Shown here piece by piece: positions 1-13,800 of a stretch of DNA of 64,000 nucleotides. The first letter of the stretch is position 1, and every line of letters begins with the position of its first letter. Below the pieces are notes generated by a model that was given only the letters and a program-made list of their open reading frames with translations, did no database searches and was not told the origin of the DNA. A program made the translations under genes and the position numbers. The stretch is from Ulva prolifera (Eukaryota; Chlorophyta; Ulvophyceae; Ulvales; Ulvaceae), in NCBI GenBank assembly GCA_023078555.1, contig CM041202.1:2724022-2788021 (forward strand), given 5' to 3'.

Positions 1-17
1 CCTCCTTTGCCGTGCAG

Positions 18-3000
18 GGCAACTGCCGGGGGGCCCCCAACTCCCTCCCCCCCGACGATGAGCCCCTCGCGCCCCTCACGGCCACGCAGTGCGTCATCAT
101 CGGCACCGCCTCCGTCTTCTCCATGCTGCCGGTGTCCCACCGCTTATGGCTGGACAGCGTGTACCTGCGCCTCGAGCCGCCGCCGGACGGCGTGCGCGCG
201 CCGGGGGGCGGCCCGCTGCCGGTGCCGACCGGCGTCGTAATGCAGGGAGCGGCCACCGCGCCCGGCCACGGCGTGAGCTTGTGGATGACGAACGTGACGG
301 TGCAGGGCGGGCGGGACGGGGCGTCGCGGGGGCTGCTCGTCAGCCATGCAGAGGCGTCAGTCCACGTCGATGGTGCGGCTCTGCTGGACTGACCCTTTGT
401 GCTGCGATGCAGTTGTGTGTGTCTTGTTGGTCTGCCATACAACGGTCCGAGCGTGTGGATTTGTTCGTCTTGTTCTGTGGTCCCGGGCTCGGTGCTGGGG
501 GCTTCATCGCACCGCTGTGCTTTCGATGCATGTGCGCAGGACTCCTGAAACCCGGGAGCTTGATGTCCTGCTGGTGCCAGCGCCACCAATGCAGAGAGGG
601 CGTGTGGCAGAGTGGCGGGCATGTATGCAGGGTGCCTCTTCACGTCGCTCGCGCCGCCGGATGCCGCCGTGTACGCCACCTCCGGCCACCTCTCGGTCGC
701 CAACACAGAGTTCGCGGCGATCCGGTTCCCCCCAGCGGCAGACTGCGAAGTCGCGAGTCGTTGCTTTGCGCCCGCAGGTGTGCGTGCAGACGCACCGGCA
801 CAGGCGGTCATCCACAGCGCGGAATACCGCGGAATCGCAACACCGTGCAATCTTGCGGGCACCGGTGATGTGAAGATCTACTGCACGGGTCCCACAAACG
901 ACGTATGCACAGGCACCAGCCCGGCCACAGGTGCGCTGATATTCTGGTCGTTTTGTCCGCTGGCGGCCGTGCATGCATGTGCTGCAGGAGCAGCCCTACA
1001 GCATGCGTGGCATCGTGCGGCTTGCGCGCTGCATAGAGCTCCCTGTAGGCAGTGGGGAACGGTCTGAGTGCGTGTTGGTGTGAAGGGGTGAGGAGCCAGA
1101 AGTCGCTGCCCCTTTCTGCGGCCCCGGCGCCGGTAACGGACCTGACAGCCACGGGCTTCATCTCTGGTGCCGACCCGTGGCTGCTATCGCTGCTGGGACA
1201 CCCCAGCGCGGCGGCGCCGCTCGTAGAGCCGCCGCCGCCCGTGTCCAAGGCCAGCATCTCTGCCATGATCTCCGCCATCATCGCGCTGTGCTGCGCCGGC
1301 ATGCTGCTCACCGTCGCTGCGGTGCTGCTGTGCTGTCGCTGCCGCCGCCGCCGTAGCGCCGCCGCTGCCGCCGCAGCTGCCGACGACGCCGTCACCGCCA
1401 AAGGCCGGTTCCTCAGCCACCGGCCCAGCCGCACCAGCAGCCGCGCGAGCAGCCGCGCCAGCGGCCGCGGCAGCGGCCGCCCAGCGGCCACGGCCGCTGC
1501 CGCGGCCGCGGCCGTGGCCGCGACGGAGGCGGCGAAGGAGGCGCCTGCAGACGGCAGTGTGGCGGTTGCGGCAGAGGTGCAAACGGCTGCGGCTGCGTCG
1601 GCGCAGCTGACTAGCGACGGCCTCGGATCAGCGGAGGCGCGATCAGGCGCCATGGACGCTGCGGTGGACTCACTCTGTGAGCCACAGCTGTCGCACCGCA
1701 GCTCCCAGGCACGCCCCCCTCGCACACCACACGCAATAATCACACCCATCAGAACTAACGCCAACTCACATGCCCATCGCCGGAATGCGGGCTCTGACGT
1801 TGCCACCAATGTCGGTGCATTGCCGCAGTTTCTCGTACGGGAGCTGCATAGTATTGCAACTCCCGCTGCAACTGGACATGCATCTCCCCTGTCCCCATCG
1901 GCATGAACCCCGGCGACCAGCACTAGTCTAACACCCCCCCACCCTGCAGGAACCCCCCCACGACAACCCCATCACCATTGGCTACACCAGCATGCCCGGG
2001 CCGACCAGCATTGACAGCTGCGCCGATGGCATCACCACCGACACCATCGCCACCGACACAAGCACCATGTCCCACGCCCGCCCCCCACCATCCGCGCGCA
2101 GCCGCCCCTTCTTCCGCTGCGGCACTCAAGCCCCCCTCGTGTCCGCCTCCCTGGGCCCCCCCTCCTCCACTGCCTCCGCCGCTGCCTCCCTCGGCGGCGG
2201 CTCCCTCTTCCTCGACCACGAACCCTCCCCCTCTGCGTTCTCGTCGTCCCCGTCCCCGGGGGCCGTGGCCTACGGAGAGGGATCACTGCCGTTTGCAAAC
2301 TCAGCGTCGGTGATCTCGGTGGCGCAGCCGACGCCGCACCACGGCCACGCCGGGCTGGCGAGTGGCGGCGCGACGAGCAGCAGCAGCTTCATCGGCAACG
2401 GCGCGACGCCGTCGCACCTACTGGGGATGACATCGGGGATTACGTCGCTGTCTGGGGCAATGGGAGGGTCCGCATCCGTGACTGATAGCTCGCAGAGCTT
2501 CAGGTATGACCCCCCCCCCTCCCCCCCTGCTGCCCTGGAAGCCCCCTCGCATGCATGCCGACGGCGATAGGTGTCTACTTTTTGTGTGGACGCTGTGTGG
2601 ACACTTTGGAGGTGGCTGCTGTGTGACGAAACGCATGCACAGCATGCATGAGCCCTGCTTTTGGTTGCAGGTTTGCGTTTGAATGTGAAGATACTGGGCT
2701 ACATGATGTAGAGAGACTAGGCGACCCTCTTGAGTCTGGGTCGATGTGTTGTGTATCGAGCTTTTCAATGTTTCACCGGGTGGCTTGGGTGTGCAGGTTT
2801 GCGACGATCGCATCAACGGGGTCAACTCCGGTGCTCGGCAGCCGTGGCTACCAGGGCACACCGTCCGACGTGAGCATACGCGGGCTCGCGCCCAGCGGCG
2901 CCGATGGCTTCCGGTACTTCCAGCCGTTCCTGGAAGAGTCGGAGGAGGAGGACGTCATGCATGCCAGCATGCACAGCAGCGTGCACAGCAGCATCCCGCG

Positions 3001-3019
3001 GGGTTACGCGTACCAGTGA
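18..3019 (+). CDS. 5'-truncated single-pass membrane protein with beta-helix-like ectodomain
   Basis: The gene enters from the left edge. A splice acceptor ends at 17 and the reading continues through exons 18-372, 631-777 (3' end uncertain), about 1085-1708, 1950-2503 and 2797-3019 (stop). Phases agree at 372/631 (phase 1) and 2503/2797 (phase 2). The first exons contain short beta-strand-like turns of the kind seen in right-handed beta-helix proteins (for example MTNVTVQGG and SGHLSVANTEF). A hydrophobic helix at about 1253-1335 is followed by a CRCRRRR stop-transfer stretch, giving an outside-N, inside-C orientation. The cytoplasmic tail is Ala/Ser/Arg-rich, then Ser/Thr/Pro-rich, and ends with an acidic EESEEED patch. 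The intron 1709-1949 would need a GC-AG donor. The exon after 777 is not settled. I do not recognise a named family. It may act as a cell-surface or wall-sensing protein, but that is inference. Confidence 0.6.
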
Positions 3020-6000
3020 TGCGCCGGATCCGAATTTTCTTCCTCCCTGCTGAAGGTGCTGACAGCGGCTCGGACGACCCTGTTGCCACGACGCCGAAGC
3101 CGTGCCACAGAAGCCGCGCCGGCCGCTGTGCTGCCTGCGAGCGGCCGTCCTCAGCGCGCCCGTACAGCTGCGCACAATTTGGTTTGAGCGGCAGCCAAGG
3201 CGCCGTCCACCCAACGAAGATTGCCCAGACTGCGTGCGCTGAGCAATGCTGTTGCACCAGCAGTGTGGCGCCGTGCGGCACTCTGAAGACAGCGGCGGCA
3301 TGTGCTGCGCCAGCGCAAGTGCACCGTTACTGTGCTGACCCATGCACTTCCACAGCGCGCAGCACAGCGCGCCTGCCTGCCAGCATGCATGATTCGGTCC
3401 CATTCGGAGGGAAGGCATGGCCGTGCTGGCCTTGCGTCTGGCACAATGCATGCGTGCCAGGGCAGCGCACCCGTGCCCCTCCAGCCATGCTGGCGGCAAA
3501 TAGATGCTTGCAAGGCTCGACCTCCACGCGCGTGTACTTGGTGCTCCCTGCTGCCTCCAGTGCATATTCGCCCCGGTCCCTGCTGGCTCCGGCGGCAGCT
3601 GCTGGGGCACGCATCGGAAGGACAAAGACGGAGAGGCAGATAGCACCACAACCGTGCTAACACGGGTGCAACATGCGCCGCACGACGCAATGCCTGTCTA
3701 CTCATGACGGCGGCGGCGGCGGCAACAGCCACCGCCGCTGTAGGCGACAGCCGCGCCGCTGCGAAGCGGGGGGGTTGGGGGCATGTGTCATGCGATATGC
3801 GACTCGATTTGCCGACCGGTGCGCTGCGCTGCGCTGCTGCGCGCTGAGACAGGACCTTGCTGAACGAGCAAGTTGAGAGTATGGCACTGAGAAGAAGTCA
3901 TGACACGGCGGGGTTGGAGGGGGGGGAGGGGCGTGTAGTGCGTGAGCTGCGCGATGCCATGTGTGTTGCTGGCTGTAGCTTTGCATTTGCAAGCAGTTGG
4001 AATCGTGATCGAAAGTGGCCCGGGTGGACTGCTCCATCTGGGCCGGTCTGCGGCGGAGAGTCATGGCCAACGCAGCTTGTGTCCACGGACCCGCCCTGTG
4101 AGGGTCAAGGCCTGGCAGTCCAACCATGGCCTACATGTGCGGCCACAAGTAGACTTTGCAACAATGAAGATGTCAGATGTAGAGGGCGAGATGAGGGGGG
4201 GGGGGGGTACGTTGCATTCTGTGAAATGCGTGAGAGGCGTCTAAAGTTTTTTAATGTGGCATGACAACTTCCAACGAGCACCTGTGGCTTGGGGTGTGGC
4301 TGTGGTGTAATCCCCGCCACCGTGCACTGATGGAACGCTGGGTGACTTGATTTTGAGAGCTTGCCCAGGGTGCAGGCGGGGTTGTGGAGAAGTTGCAATG
4401 CAGCTGGTTCTGGGGTAGCTAGATTGGTAGATGGCGTTCAGTCTTGATTTTCAGAGGGCAGGTGCAAGAGGCACCGGCAGCGCGCCCCGAGGGGTGTATC
4501 ATGCATGCCGCGGGCTGCTGCTGCTGGTGCCCCAGGGAGAGATGACCTGTGGTACAACTTGTAACATACAAGGTCAATTCCGGGGAGGCGGGTTGTAGCA
4601 TAGGAGCTGCACCGGACGCTGCACCGAACAGCAACACCGGCATGTCGTCCCGTTCATTGTGAGTTGTCAATGTCCTCTGCAGGGTACTGCTCAGTACATC
4701 TAGATTTTCCTTTATAAAAACGAGCAACACTTCAGCGATCACCTCATGTGTGAAGATGCCACGGTGAAGCATCCATTCAATCCCCCCCCCCCCCCCCCCC
4801 ACCACATTTACTTCTGCGCAGAAGCACCCGCACCCACTCACCCACTCGTCCGCCTGTGGAAGCGGAGGCTGTCGGCAGATCGCTCAAGCAGCTGGCCGCC
4901 GAGGTTTGCCCGCCGCCATTCACGGTGTCTGTGTTTCCGTTGCATGCACCGCCTTGGCCACACCATCCAGCAAAGGCACGACCCCAGGCCTGAACACCTG
5001 CGCCAGGGCCCTGGTTTGAACCATGCGGTGTCTACCGGCATCATGCCCGTGCTTGTAGCCACCCTGTACAGGTCACCAGCGTGCCCTGTAAGTTGCTTCG
5101 GTCTCTCCCGGATGTTTTCACGGCGATTTCCAGATATCCTTGGACGTGCCAGCACAATAAGGTGTGTCCCTTCTAGAGCACATGTGTCGCTTCGCGGCGT
5201 CTGCCTGTGTGTGGTGTGACCGATGCATCACTGCCACAGCTGCTCAGTTGCTAGCTACAGAGCTCAGCTGCACAAATGCAGCAACATGAATGGCTGGCCG
5301 TCTCTGGCGATGAATAGGCAGCTGGCAAGTAAGCAGCTCCAGTGAGCTGTAGTGATCTCCGCTGCTTTCGTGGGCCAGTTGTTGCTGACCCATGGCAGCA
5401 CTCATCCTTGACTAAGCGCTGGGCCCGCCCGCCCGCTGCTGCAGTGCGTGTCACAGATTAGTGCAACAGAAGGTCACATGCGTCAGGGGAACTGTCTGCA
5501 GTGTGAACGATTTCTACCCCCTGTCTCATCTTTCTCATGCAGAACTGTGCACTTCTGCAATGCTTGACGGGGAAACCCACGGATTGCTTGCCTTGCTCTG
5601 GAGAAACGTGCTTGTGGTACTTGCGTACCTTGTGTGTTCAACGCACCACAGCAGTCACAGTGCATGCTGCTGTTAGGCTTTCCATTCATGATGTGTGTTG
5701 CACAGACAAAGTGGAGGAGGCAGGTAACACCCCGCACACACATCCGCACCACCAAGCCTCATCGCAGCCGCCGTTCATGGTGTGTAGCCTTACCACCAGG
5801 AAATCTTACCTCAGTGCACTGTGCATGGGGTACCGCATTCAGCAAGCCCAGCTTGTGCTGCTTAGCTTGCGTCCTGGTCATGTGTGACTGAGTGAGGTTG
5901 TGCGCAGGGTGGCTGAGGTGCAGAGTGTGAGTCAGAGGCCTGACTACTGTCTGTGATGCATCCTCGGAGGCCTGGAGGGTGTAACACCTCAGTAGTTAGA

Positions 6001-7419
6001 GCTTTGTGGCTGGAGACAAGAAATCACAACACAAACATCTCTCACAGAAGTTGCTGCATGGCGTGTACAGTAGTCAGCTGCTGATGCTGCTATCTTTGAA
6101 TTCACAAGATAGCTGCATGCATACAGAGCCATCATGCTCCAGATTGCTTGCAATTGGAAGCAGTGTATCATAGGCAGAGCACCACAACAAACACCACCGG
6201 CCAGGCTTGTCAGGCTTTTCGTACCAGCATTGTTATGGGACTCATGTGGCATGATGCGCCAGACATGCTGCCGGGGTCAGAGGTCCACAGACCTCATGGA
6301 TATGAGCAACTGAAACGACTTCCCAAACTGAGAGTTCACCCGATCGCGATCATGACTACTTGGGCCTACTTGGGCCATCTTGTGACAAGGTGATTGGGAG
6401 GCCCCCTGTACAATTAGCTTACTGTAAATAAGTCATTGGTCATGCATGCCAAGTAATGTGTCAAGGCTGAGTACTATTGCTGCTTCTCAAAAAATCTTCA
6501 CTTCTACTGGTTGACAGTGGGCCCCGGGTACTGCTGACTATCCTACCCAGCATTAATGATCCTGCCCAGCACTGAGAATTGCTGGTGATGTTGTCCTCAA
6601 TGTGGCTCAGCATCGAGACATACATGACTTGCTGCAGCCGCAGAGTAAAGCTGTTCGCAGTATCGGATGATACGTCCATCTGCAGCCGTACACGATGGTT
6701 TTCTGGCTGACCCACCTCCAACGTGCCGTGCTCATTTTGCAGAATGCTTCACCGATTGGAGGAAATTGTCAGTGCCCAGACGTACGGTGCCAGCAGCAGA
6801 ATGTGAGTGTGTGCTTGGTGATGGATCATGTGTGATGTTTCCGCCCCTGTGGATGCAGAGGGGGGTTCTGAGGCCAATGCCAATATTGGTGGGATATTGG
6901 TGGGTGGGGCGTAATGCCTGTCTTGACTCCTTGAAAAACAGTTACAAACTCTCAGCAGCCTAGCTATCCCTTTTCACTCTGCCGCATGTAAAGTACACTT
7001 TGCAGCGGCACTGCTCACCTGTGGCTTGTGGCTTGAGCAGCACAAGTGTGCATAAACTGGCACCCTTGCAAGATGTATTGCTGGTCTCAGCGTTCAGCAC
7101 AGCGCTGCAGTTGCTCAAGCCTATACACAGAGTTCTACAAGGCCGCAGGCTGGCAAAACATGCAACCAGAAAAAGGCATCTAATCTCTGCAGGAACATGA
7201 TGTCCCTGCTGCTCTGCACCATTATGATGTTGGGGCCAGCAAAGGGACTGAGTTGAACATCCTGTTGCATTCAGCGATCTGAGCGACATTGCCGTCCTGG
7301 CACAGATGCCACAGATTTGCAAGGTCCTCATGGGGGTTTTTGGTCTCACTCGACGGAGTCTCGAACACGGCTCACTCAACTCCACTTGAGCCTGGGCAGG
7401 TCAGTCACGGTGATGACAA
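3020..7419. other. Gene-poor stretch with no confident gene
   Basis: Open frames here are short and lack convincing splice structure. A GC-rich part (3020-3730) follows the stop of the upstream gene and may be its 3' UTR. There is a run of G at about 4197-4206 and a long run of C at about 4783-4801. Around 4550-5160 the minus strand has coding-like fragments, for example LAQVFRPGVVPLLDGVAKAV near 5010, but no continuous model could be built. The rest (5160-7400) shows nothing I can name. Confidence 0.4.
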
Positions 7420-8623
7420 TTACAGGTTGAGGCCCTTCTCCATCTCCAAGGTCTTGGGCGCCTTGGACCAGAGGGCAATACCGCCGGACTTGCCCAGGGC
7501 GCAGAGGATGTCCTCATCTACGTACAGGATCTTGAAGAACGGCATCTTGCCATCTTTCTCGCCTGGTGATGGTATTTTGATTGGCCCGAGCGTGAAGGGT
7601 CCGACCTTGATTTTGACGTTGTCAAATGTGAAAGGCGTCATGCCCTGTATGTTTTGAAATCCTGACCTGTCGTTTCAGGCTGGTGATGTCGCTAGACTGA
7701 GGCATCGGGGGGTAACACATGGTGTCCTGGGTTGCACACCTTCTTCCATTCGTATGGCCCTTCAAACTGCAGTGCAGCCACGTGGGGGACGTAAACTCCG
7801 TTAACGAATTTGCCATCCGGAGTGAACTGGTTTGCTGCAAGAATAGGGAAGTATGTTCCTGAGCCATCCTCGTCGTTCTTCATGTTAGCCCTCACGGCCT
7901 TGGCCTCTGCATCACAGAGCACATACTGACTGACATCGAGGCATGCATCATTGACACCTTCACAGCGATACAGGTGGGTAGGCCTCGTGGTGCATATCCT
8001 CCTTTGCTAGATTTGGAACACACTGGCAGTAAAAACGAGGCGCCAGTAGTTGCCACATGCAAGCTTGGGCTCCCAATCATCACTCTGCACAACCAGGGAG
8101 CTAGTCAGAATTGTAACAAGCGGCTGAACGCAACCATATGTTCGGTGCCTGCATCGTCTATCGAGAGATGTAAGACCATGGGAAGGTCAGAGAAACAGAC
8201 CGGCAACTTGGCCTTCTGCACGTCACGCAGCGCCTGGAAGACTTGTTTCGGAGGTACGTCCGGGGATGTCGCGGCCTTTCTCAATGTTGCGACAGAAGTA
8301 TCCACGGATGATGTAACTACATGTAGCTGCACTTCAACAACCAGTGCATTCGAGCGCGGGCTGCGCACCGATGGAAGTTATTGTTTCGCCACAGGCATCT
8401 GCCACGTGGAACGAGGTGAAGGCTCGGAAGCAGCCTCATGCCTTATCATGAGTGATCTGACTGCGTACACTGGGTTGCATGGTGAAGAATCACTGTTGGC
8501 GTTGTCACTGCGGGCGTAGGTGCTCAGCTGCAGTGTCACACCTGATGTTGCCCTGCACCTCAGAGCCCGACCCCGGGGACGGCAAGCTGAAGGGCCCACA
8601 GAGTGCTTCACTTGAGAAATCAT
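7420..8623 (-). CDS. Plastid lipid-associated protein (PAP/fibrillin family), chloroplast-targeted
   Basis: Four exons are supported: 8623-8542, 8316-8201, 7904-7740 and 7644-7420, with matching phases (1, 0, 0), giving about 195 residues. The 7739-7645 intron is the firmest. The N-terminus starts at an ATG and is rich in Ser and Arg, with ALRCRATS resembling a chloroplast transit-peptide cleavage site. The body shows the order typical of PAP/fibrillin proteins: a TYFPI turn, the FEGPYEWKK segment, FTFDNVKIKVGPFTLG, then FFKILYVDEDI followed by a Gly-rich LGKSGGIALW strand. Family members bind lipids in plastoglobules or at thylakoids. Which fibrillin class this is cannot be told. The protein is short for the family. 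The second exon start and the joint between exons 2 and 3 are the weakest points. Confidence 0.62.
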
Positions 8624-10866
8624 GACAGATTATCAATCCGTTGACAGGGGTTGATCGCTCACGACAGATCACGCAAGTCCTAAGGAATAGAGACCCCGAC
8701 GAGGAGTGGGGGCGTTAGCGTGAAATAGACAAGATGCAATGTACAACGTCCAGAAGATGCTGTAGCGACACTTCAGCGCTGTAAGCGCGGACGCATATTG
8801 CGCGCGTCTCAGATGGATTCTCGCGTCATTGACTGGGCACCGTGGAATCTTGTCGCAGGTCTCGGTGCCGTGTGCACAGACAGCGCTTTGGCCAGACCTC
8901 GCACGCGTGCTTTGCCTGCCCTCCACCATACGCCACCATTCCGTCTCTCACGAACATCCCCAGGAGATCAACGAGGCCGCCATCAGCAAATGGGTATTGC
9001 AGGTCACTGGGCAGCACGAACGTGCTTGGCAGTCCTATAGCCGAGCAATGGTACATGGCTCCCCATGGCCACAGACTGGGTCCCGATACAGAATATGGTG
9101 CCAAACAGCATTGTCAATCACTGTCTCTCGAATGAAACTGATGTATTATTTCCTGATGCTGAAGTCAACAGTGGAGCATGCGTCATTTTATCTGGTTAGA
9201 CGATGCAGCATCGTGTTCTTCCTATGGCAATGCGTCTACTTCGGAAGCTGAGAATGCCACCCTCACATGGCTGGGGGATACATGCGCTGGCCTTGGCGGA
9301 TGTTGGTTGAATCAACATGGCTTGAGCCTCGAACACGGTGATCCAGACGCTGAGTGTGGCAAAGCATGCGCACAGTGCTTGTTGCATGTTGTTGTCAGAA
9401 ATGTACTGCTGGGGCCGCTGTGCTCAAGCATGGCCCAATTATGACGTGACAAAGGATCGCCTGATCAAGCACATGTCTAGACTGCCGTGGTACCACCGGC
9501 CCACTCGATTGCGTTCATGAAAACTGTGTTGTGGACGCGTGCTGCCTGACCAATCGTGCCAGCCTGCCATAACGTGGCCACTATGTAGAGATACTCTGAT
9601 GGCAGTGTAGCGACTGCACTGGTTTGGTTTTAAGACTGGCGGAGGCCTTGAGGCGTGGCTGGCTGCAATTTCCTCCGTTTATGCCATGGCAGTGAATGCA
9701 CTGAGCAGCTCGGTGGAGCCAGAATCTGTTGCCAGCACACATGAGATCAAAGATTGTGCTGCTCAAGAGTGCACTAGCATCGGGCAACTCCGCTCTGGTT
9801 CGACGGGGTTCAGAACCTGCAGCTCCGATGAGCCCTAGCTAGGGCTAGTGCCACCAATATTCTCCGTCTGTCGAAGCTCCATTTTTTAAAAACCTGTGCG
9901 ACATTAACTGCACAAGCGAATTGAAGACGGCCAGGAGTGTGCTCGTCGACGCCCATCAAGCATGGCATTCGCCCATCCATTGCACTCGGCGAGCGTAGGC
10001 TCGCGGCGAACAGCCACGATCGCGCATACTGTGACCTACACCAACGCAAACATCTCGCACACCTTTGTCGGCCACTCACGAGCACAGCGAAGATGTGTGT
10101 GCCTTGGGCACCGCATGCTCGGCTGTCCAGCATGTGGGCGCATCTGTATCAGAGCTCCAGACCTGTGGAGACGAACAGTCCGACTGCAACCAGAGCAGTC
10201 AGCGGGCGACACCTTTCAAACCTCCCGAACTTCCAACAGGTGTGACGGTGGCCGGACTGTGTTGAGCTACCATGCTTCATGGTGTGAAAGGCTGGGCATC
10301 GTGGAATTTGAGAGCTGCATCGAGCGCCATTGCGACACCCAGCCACGCAAGACACATGCAACAACCTGCGTTCAGGCATACTCCACCAGCCCAGACAAAA
10401 ATCCAGCGTGCCGCTGCGAAGTCACGTCCTGGCAAATGCTTCGCAGCACACTGTATTGGTGTTTCGCAAACATCTGTCGACGTGCTCTGATTCAGTCGCA
10501 CCTGTCCAGTCATGCCAGCTGTCCGCGTAAGTACTTCGTTCCGCAAGGGCTTGCTTCTACGATATGACTCCTTGATCGAGGTCGTTGATGTCGATGCTGA
10601 TCATCCGGAAGAAGAGTTCGGCCAGGTGCACTCATGAGTCTGATTCACTCAGGCGTGTGTCAATCACCCGGAGGTTTCCATAGCTCAGGTATTGTTGAGT
10701 TCTTGTCTCACTTGCTGAATCTTACTGTGCGCATGCTGTAGGGTGGCCTGGTTGCCGAGAGCTCTGTGTGTGGACGTGCACGCTTGCTGTGGACGCACTC
10801 GGCCCTGCAGGAACCGGTGCGGATACAAGCTGATGGTATCGAAGTGCCATATACTGTGAGGCTGCC
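8624..10866. other. Intergenic, no confident gene
   Basis: Between the divergent fibrillin (-) and F-box (+) genes. The longest open frame, 9962-10567 (+, about 200 codons, ATG start), has no recognisable domain, is rich in His, Arg and Cys, and overlaps comparable minus-strand frames, so I do not call it a gene. Upstream exons or promoters of both flanking genes may lie here. Confidence 0.4.
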
Positions 10867-10878
10867 GTGGGAGTGACA

Positions 10879-13800
10879 ATGATTGACAAACAGCGGTCCG
10901 CGTTCGCTTTTGCCGTGGCCTGGTCCAGTACTGGGCACGCCTTTGCTATGCCGCACTCTGCAGCTGCACTTTCCATTGCACGCACGCAGACCTGGCTGTC
11001 AAACAGACACGCCGTGCCCTTCATGCTGGCATTGATCTCTGGCTACCCCCATCATCTCGAGCGTGTGTTCAGTCAGAGAAGTATACAGGAGAATCAAATG
11101 GCCACTCGTCTGGCCCATCAGCGAGTCCATGGCGATGCACTCCTCGTGTTCCATCACGACGTGCCCTGGCTGAAAACCATCGATTCATCTCAGCAGTATC
11201 CATTGCGGACGCTGCTCCAGATCAGCATGGCCCATGCTCCTGGCGGGCGCGAGAAGCATGCCTCCCATCCTGTGCGCCCGTGCATTCGCACTGTGGTGGC
11301 ATGCATCCTCGGCTCTCAGGCCTTCCCCCCACGGGTGGGCCACAAAAAACCTCCTCAGCCATACCTCCCACATGGAGCAACCGAGGATACAGTAGCTGAG
11401 CCAGGTGGCCACCACCCACCACGAGCGTCCTTTGACCTGGCCACAGCAACTCACACAAGCCCCCAGTTGCAGCCGGATACATCGTCCATGGTCACAGTCA
11501 GCCAGCTGCAGCCCTCTACCTCTCAGCCAGGGCCAACTACCACTGTGGGCTCAAATCTCCAGCCCGATGCATCGCCCATGAGAACAGATGGCCAACCTCA
11601 GCCTGCTACCTCTCAGCCGGCATCACCTCCCACCGTGGGCTTGAGCATCCACCCCGATGCATCTTCCATGAGAACAGCTGGCCAGGCGCAGCCCTCCATC
11701 TCTCAGCCGGCACAAAGCCCTGCTGTGGGCTCGAGCGCCCAGCTCGATGCGTCGCCGATGCGAACAGATGGCCAGGCTCAGCCCGCTGCCTTGCAGCCTG
11801 CAGTCAGCCTCGCTGCAGTCCCGCGGCGGAAGCGGCAGACCGCCCGTGGTGGCCCCGCAGACTCGATTTCGACGTCCACAGTGTACAAGCAGAGCAGCCG
11901 GCTCCACGAGCACCCTGACGGCCCGGTCTCGGGATGCCCGGGCTGCAACCCCCCACCTCAGATCCACAAAATCCACGCGTACCTCGAGAAGAAGCGGCTG
12001 CAGAAGGAGCAGGATGAGGCGGCGCAGCAGCTGCTGTTGCAGCAGCAAGCACGCGCCAGCGCCCCCGCGCCCAGCAATGCCGCCGCAGAGTCGAGGAAGC
12101 ACGGTGCTGCTCATGCTGCTGATAACGACGACCTCGCGAGTCACAAGCGGGCCCACCTTGACATGCAACCTCCAGATCACAGCTCCGCAGGTGAGGCCCC
12201 TCTGCCCTCCGTGCTTGAGATGCCATAATAAGTGCAAGGTGGATCGTATTCGATGTGTCACGTACTTGTGGCTACGTATGAAAGACAAAAATAGGGTATT
12301 GATTTCATTGATAGCATATGCAATGCAATAAGGGTGCATGTCATGCCATGTGGGGTCGTGCCTTGGGCAGACACTCTGCGCCACACGGGCCCGGCTCATG
12401 TGGTAGGCTGCTCAGCAATCGCGGTACTCGACCTTGCCTAGCTCCTCGTCCACCCGCACACCCACGTATTGTGGTGACGGGCATCTGTTGCCTGTCTGAT
12501 GGAACGCTCCTCTTGTATCAGCACCAGGCCCAGGCCTCTGCCGTTTGCCTGGGAGTCATATTAGCTGGGCCTTTTCTTCATCGTCAAAAGAACAGTCCAA
12601 GGATCTTCATCGCAAGCACAGCAGGCCAGCCGCCAAAGCAAGCGGTCGTCAAGCTGCCGTGCGTGTGCAGGTGCCATTGCGCAGCCCCGCCCCGCTGCTG
12701 CTGAGAGCCTCACAGCACCCCTCGATGCCCAGGCAGCCGCCGCTAGTCCACCTCCAGCTCTCTCCCCACCCGCGCCCTTGCCGGACGATCCGCTCGGCCT
12801 GCGTACATCCTCCGCCGCCGAGGCGTCTCTCGCACCGGCCGGCCCGGGCGCCAGTGCCGCAGCAGCTCCCGTGATGCCTCCGCCAGACACGGCAGGCGCT
12901 GCTGAAATATTGCTGGGGGATGCGGCGCCGGTGGAGGCCCCGTGGCTCCCGGCGGCACCCCGCGGGGGCGCCACGGCGGGCGCACCGCCGCAGGGCGACT
13001 GGGAGGCGCTGCACCCTGACGTCCTCCACATGGTGTTCCTGAAGCTGAGCTGCCAGGACCTCGTGGCCGCGTCGGGCGTGTGCGTCGCGTGGAGGAGCAC
13101 GGCCGTGCGGGTGCGCGGCACCGCGTGCCCCCCTGCGACCGGCTGCATCTGCTGCCTGCTTGCATGCATGCGCCTGCACCAGAGAGCACTGCACGGGGTC
13201 CGATCTTAGCCTAGAACGTGGACTGCATGCGTGGCCAAGCGGCGTGTGTGGTAGGTATCGACCCTGATGACCGCGCTGAGCCGCACGCGCCGGAGGAGGT
13301 GCGGAGGTGGGTGCCCCTCCTAGCTGCACCTGCGCCGATCCCCACTGACCCCCCGAGCCATTGCACAAACCTTCATCTGAGCAGCAGAATGTACCTTCCG
13401 GCTATCCAGACACCTCGAGTCAGCAGGGCTTTCGACCCTGCTGCCGTCGACGGACGTTGCTCCATAGTCTATCACGCGCCGCTGCAGGCCTCATAGCGAA
13501 CTTCGCGTGAGGCCAATGTCACACACGTCCAACAGGATCTGCTTGTGTGTGGGGGGTGGGCTGCTGTGCTTGGAGGCGGCATTGGTGTTCAGGCGAACTC
13601 GCGCCTGGTCTGCCAGCGACAACGGCTGCGGCTGGGAGTGTGCTAAGCCGCTCAACCACATGACGCGGGCGCTGCGTGGTGCAGGACCGGCAGGCACTAG
13701 AGGTGCTGCAGGTGAAGCTCGCGCCGCAGCCGCTGCGCATCGGGGGCGCCGCGCTCGGCGCCGTCATCGGCATCGGCGTGCTCGCGCGCCTCAACACGCT

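Noticed and set aside
808-1923. 371-codon minus-strand open frame opposite the membrane-protein gene
   Set aside because: It is the mirror of GC-rich plus-strand exons that join in phase and contain a clear transmembrane helix.
9962-10567. 201-codon ATG-started plus-strand open frame
   Set aside because: No domain, no codon bias like the real exons, and comparable frames on the opposite strand.
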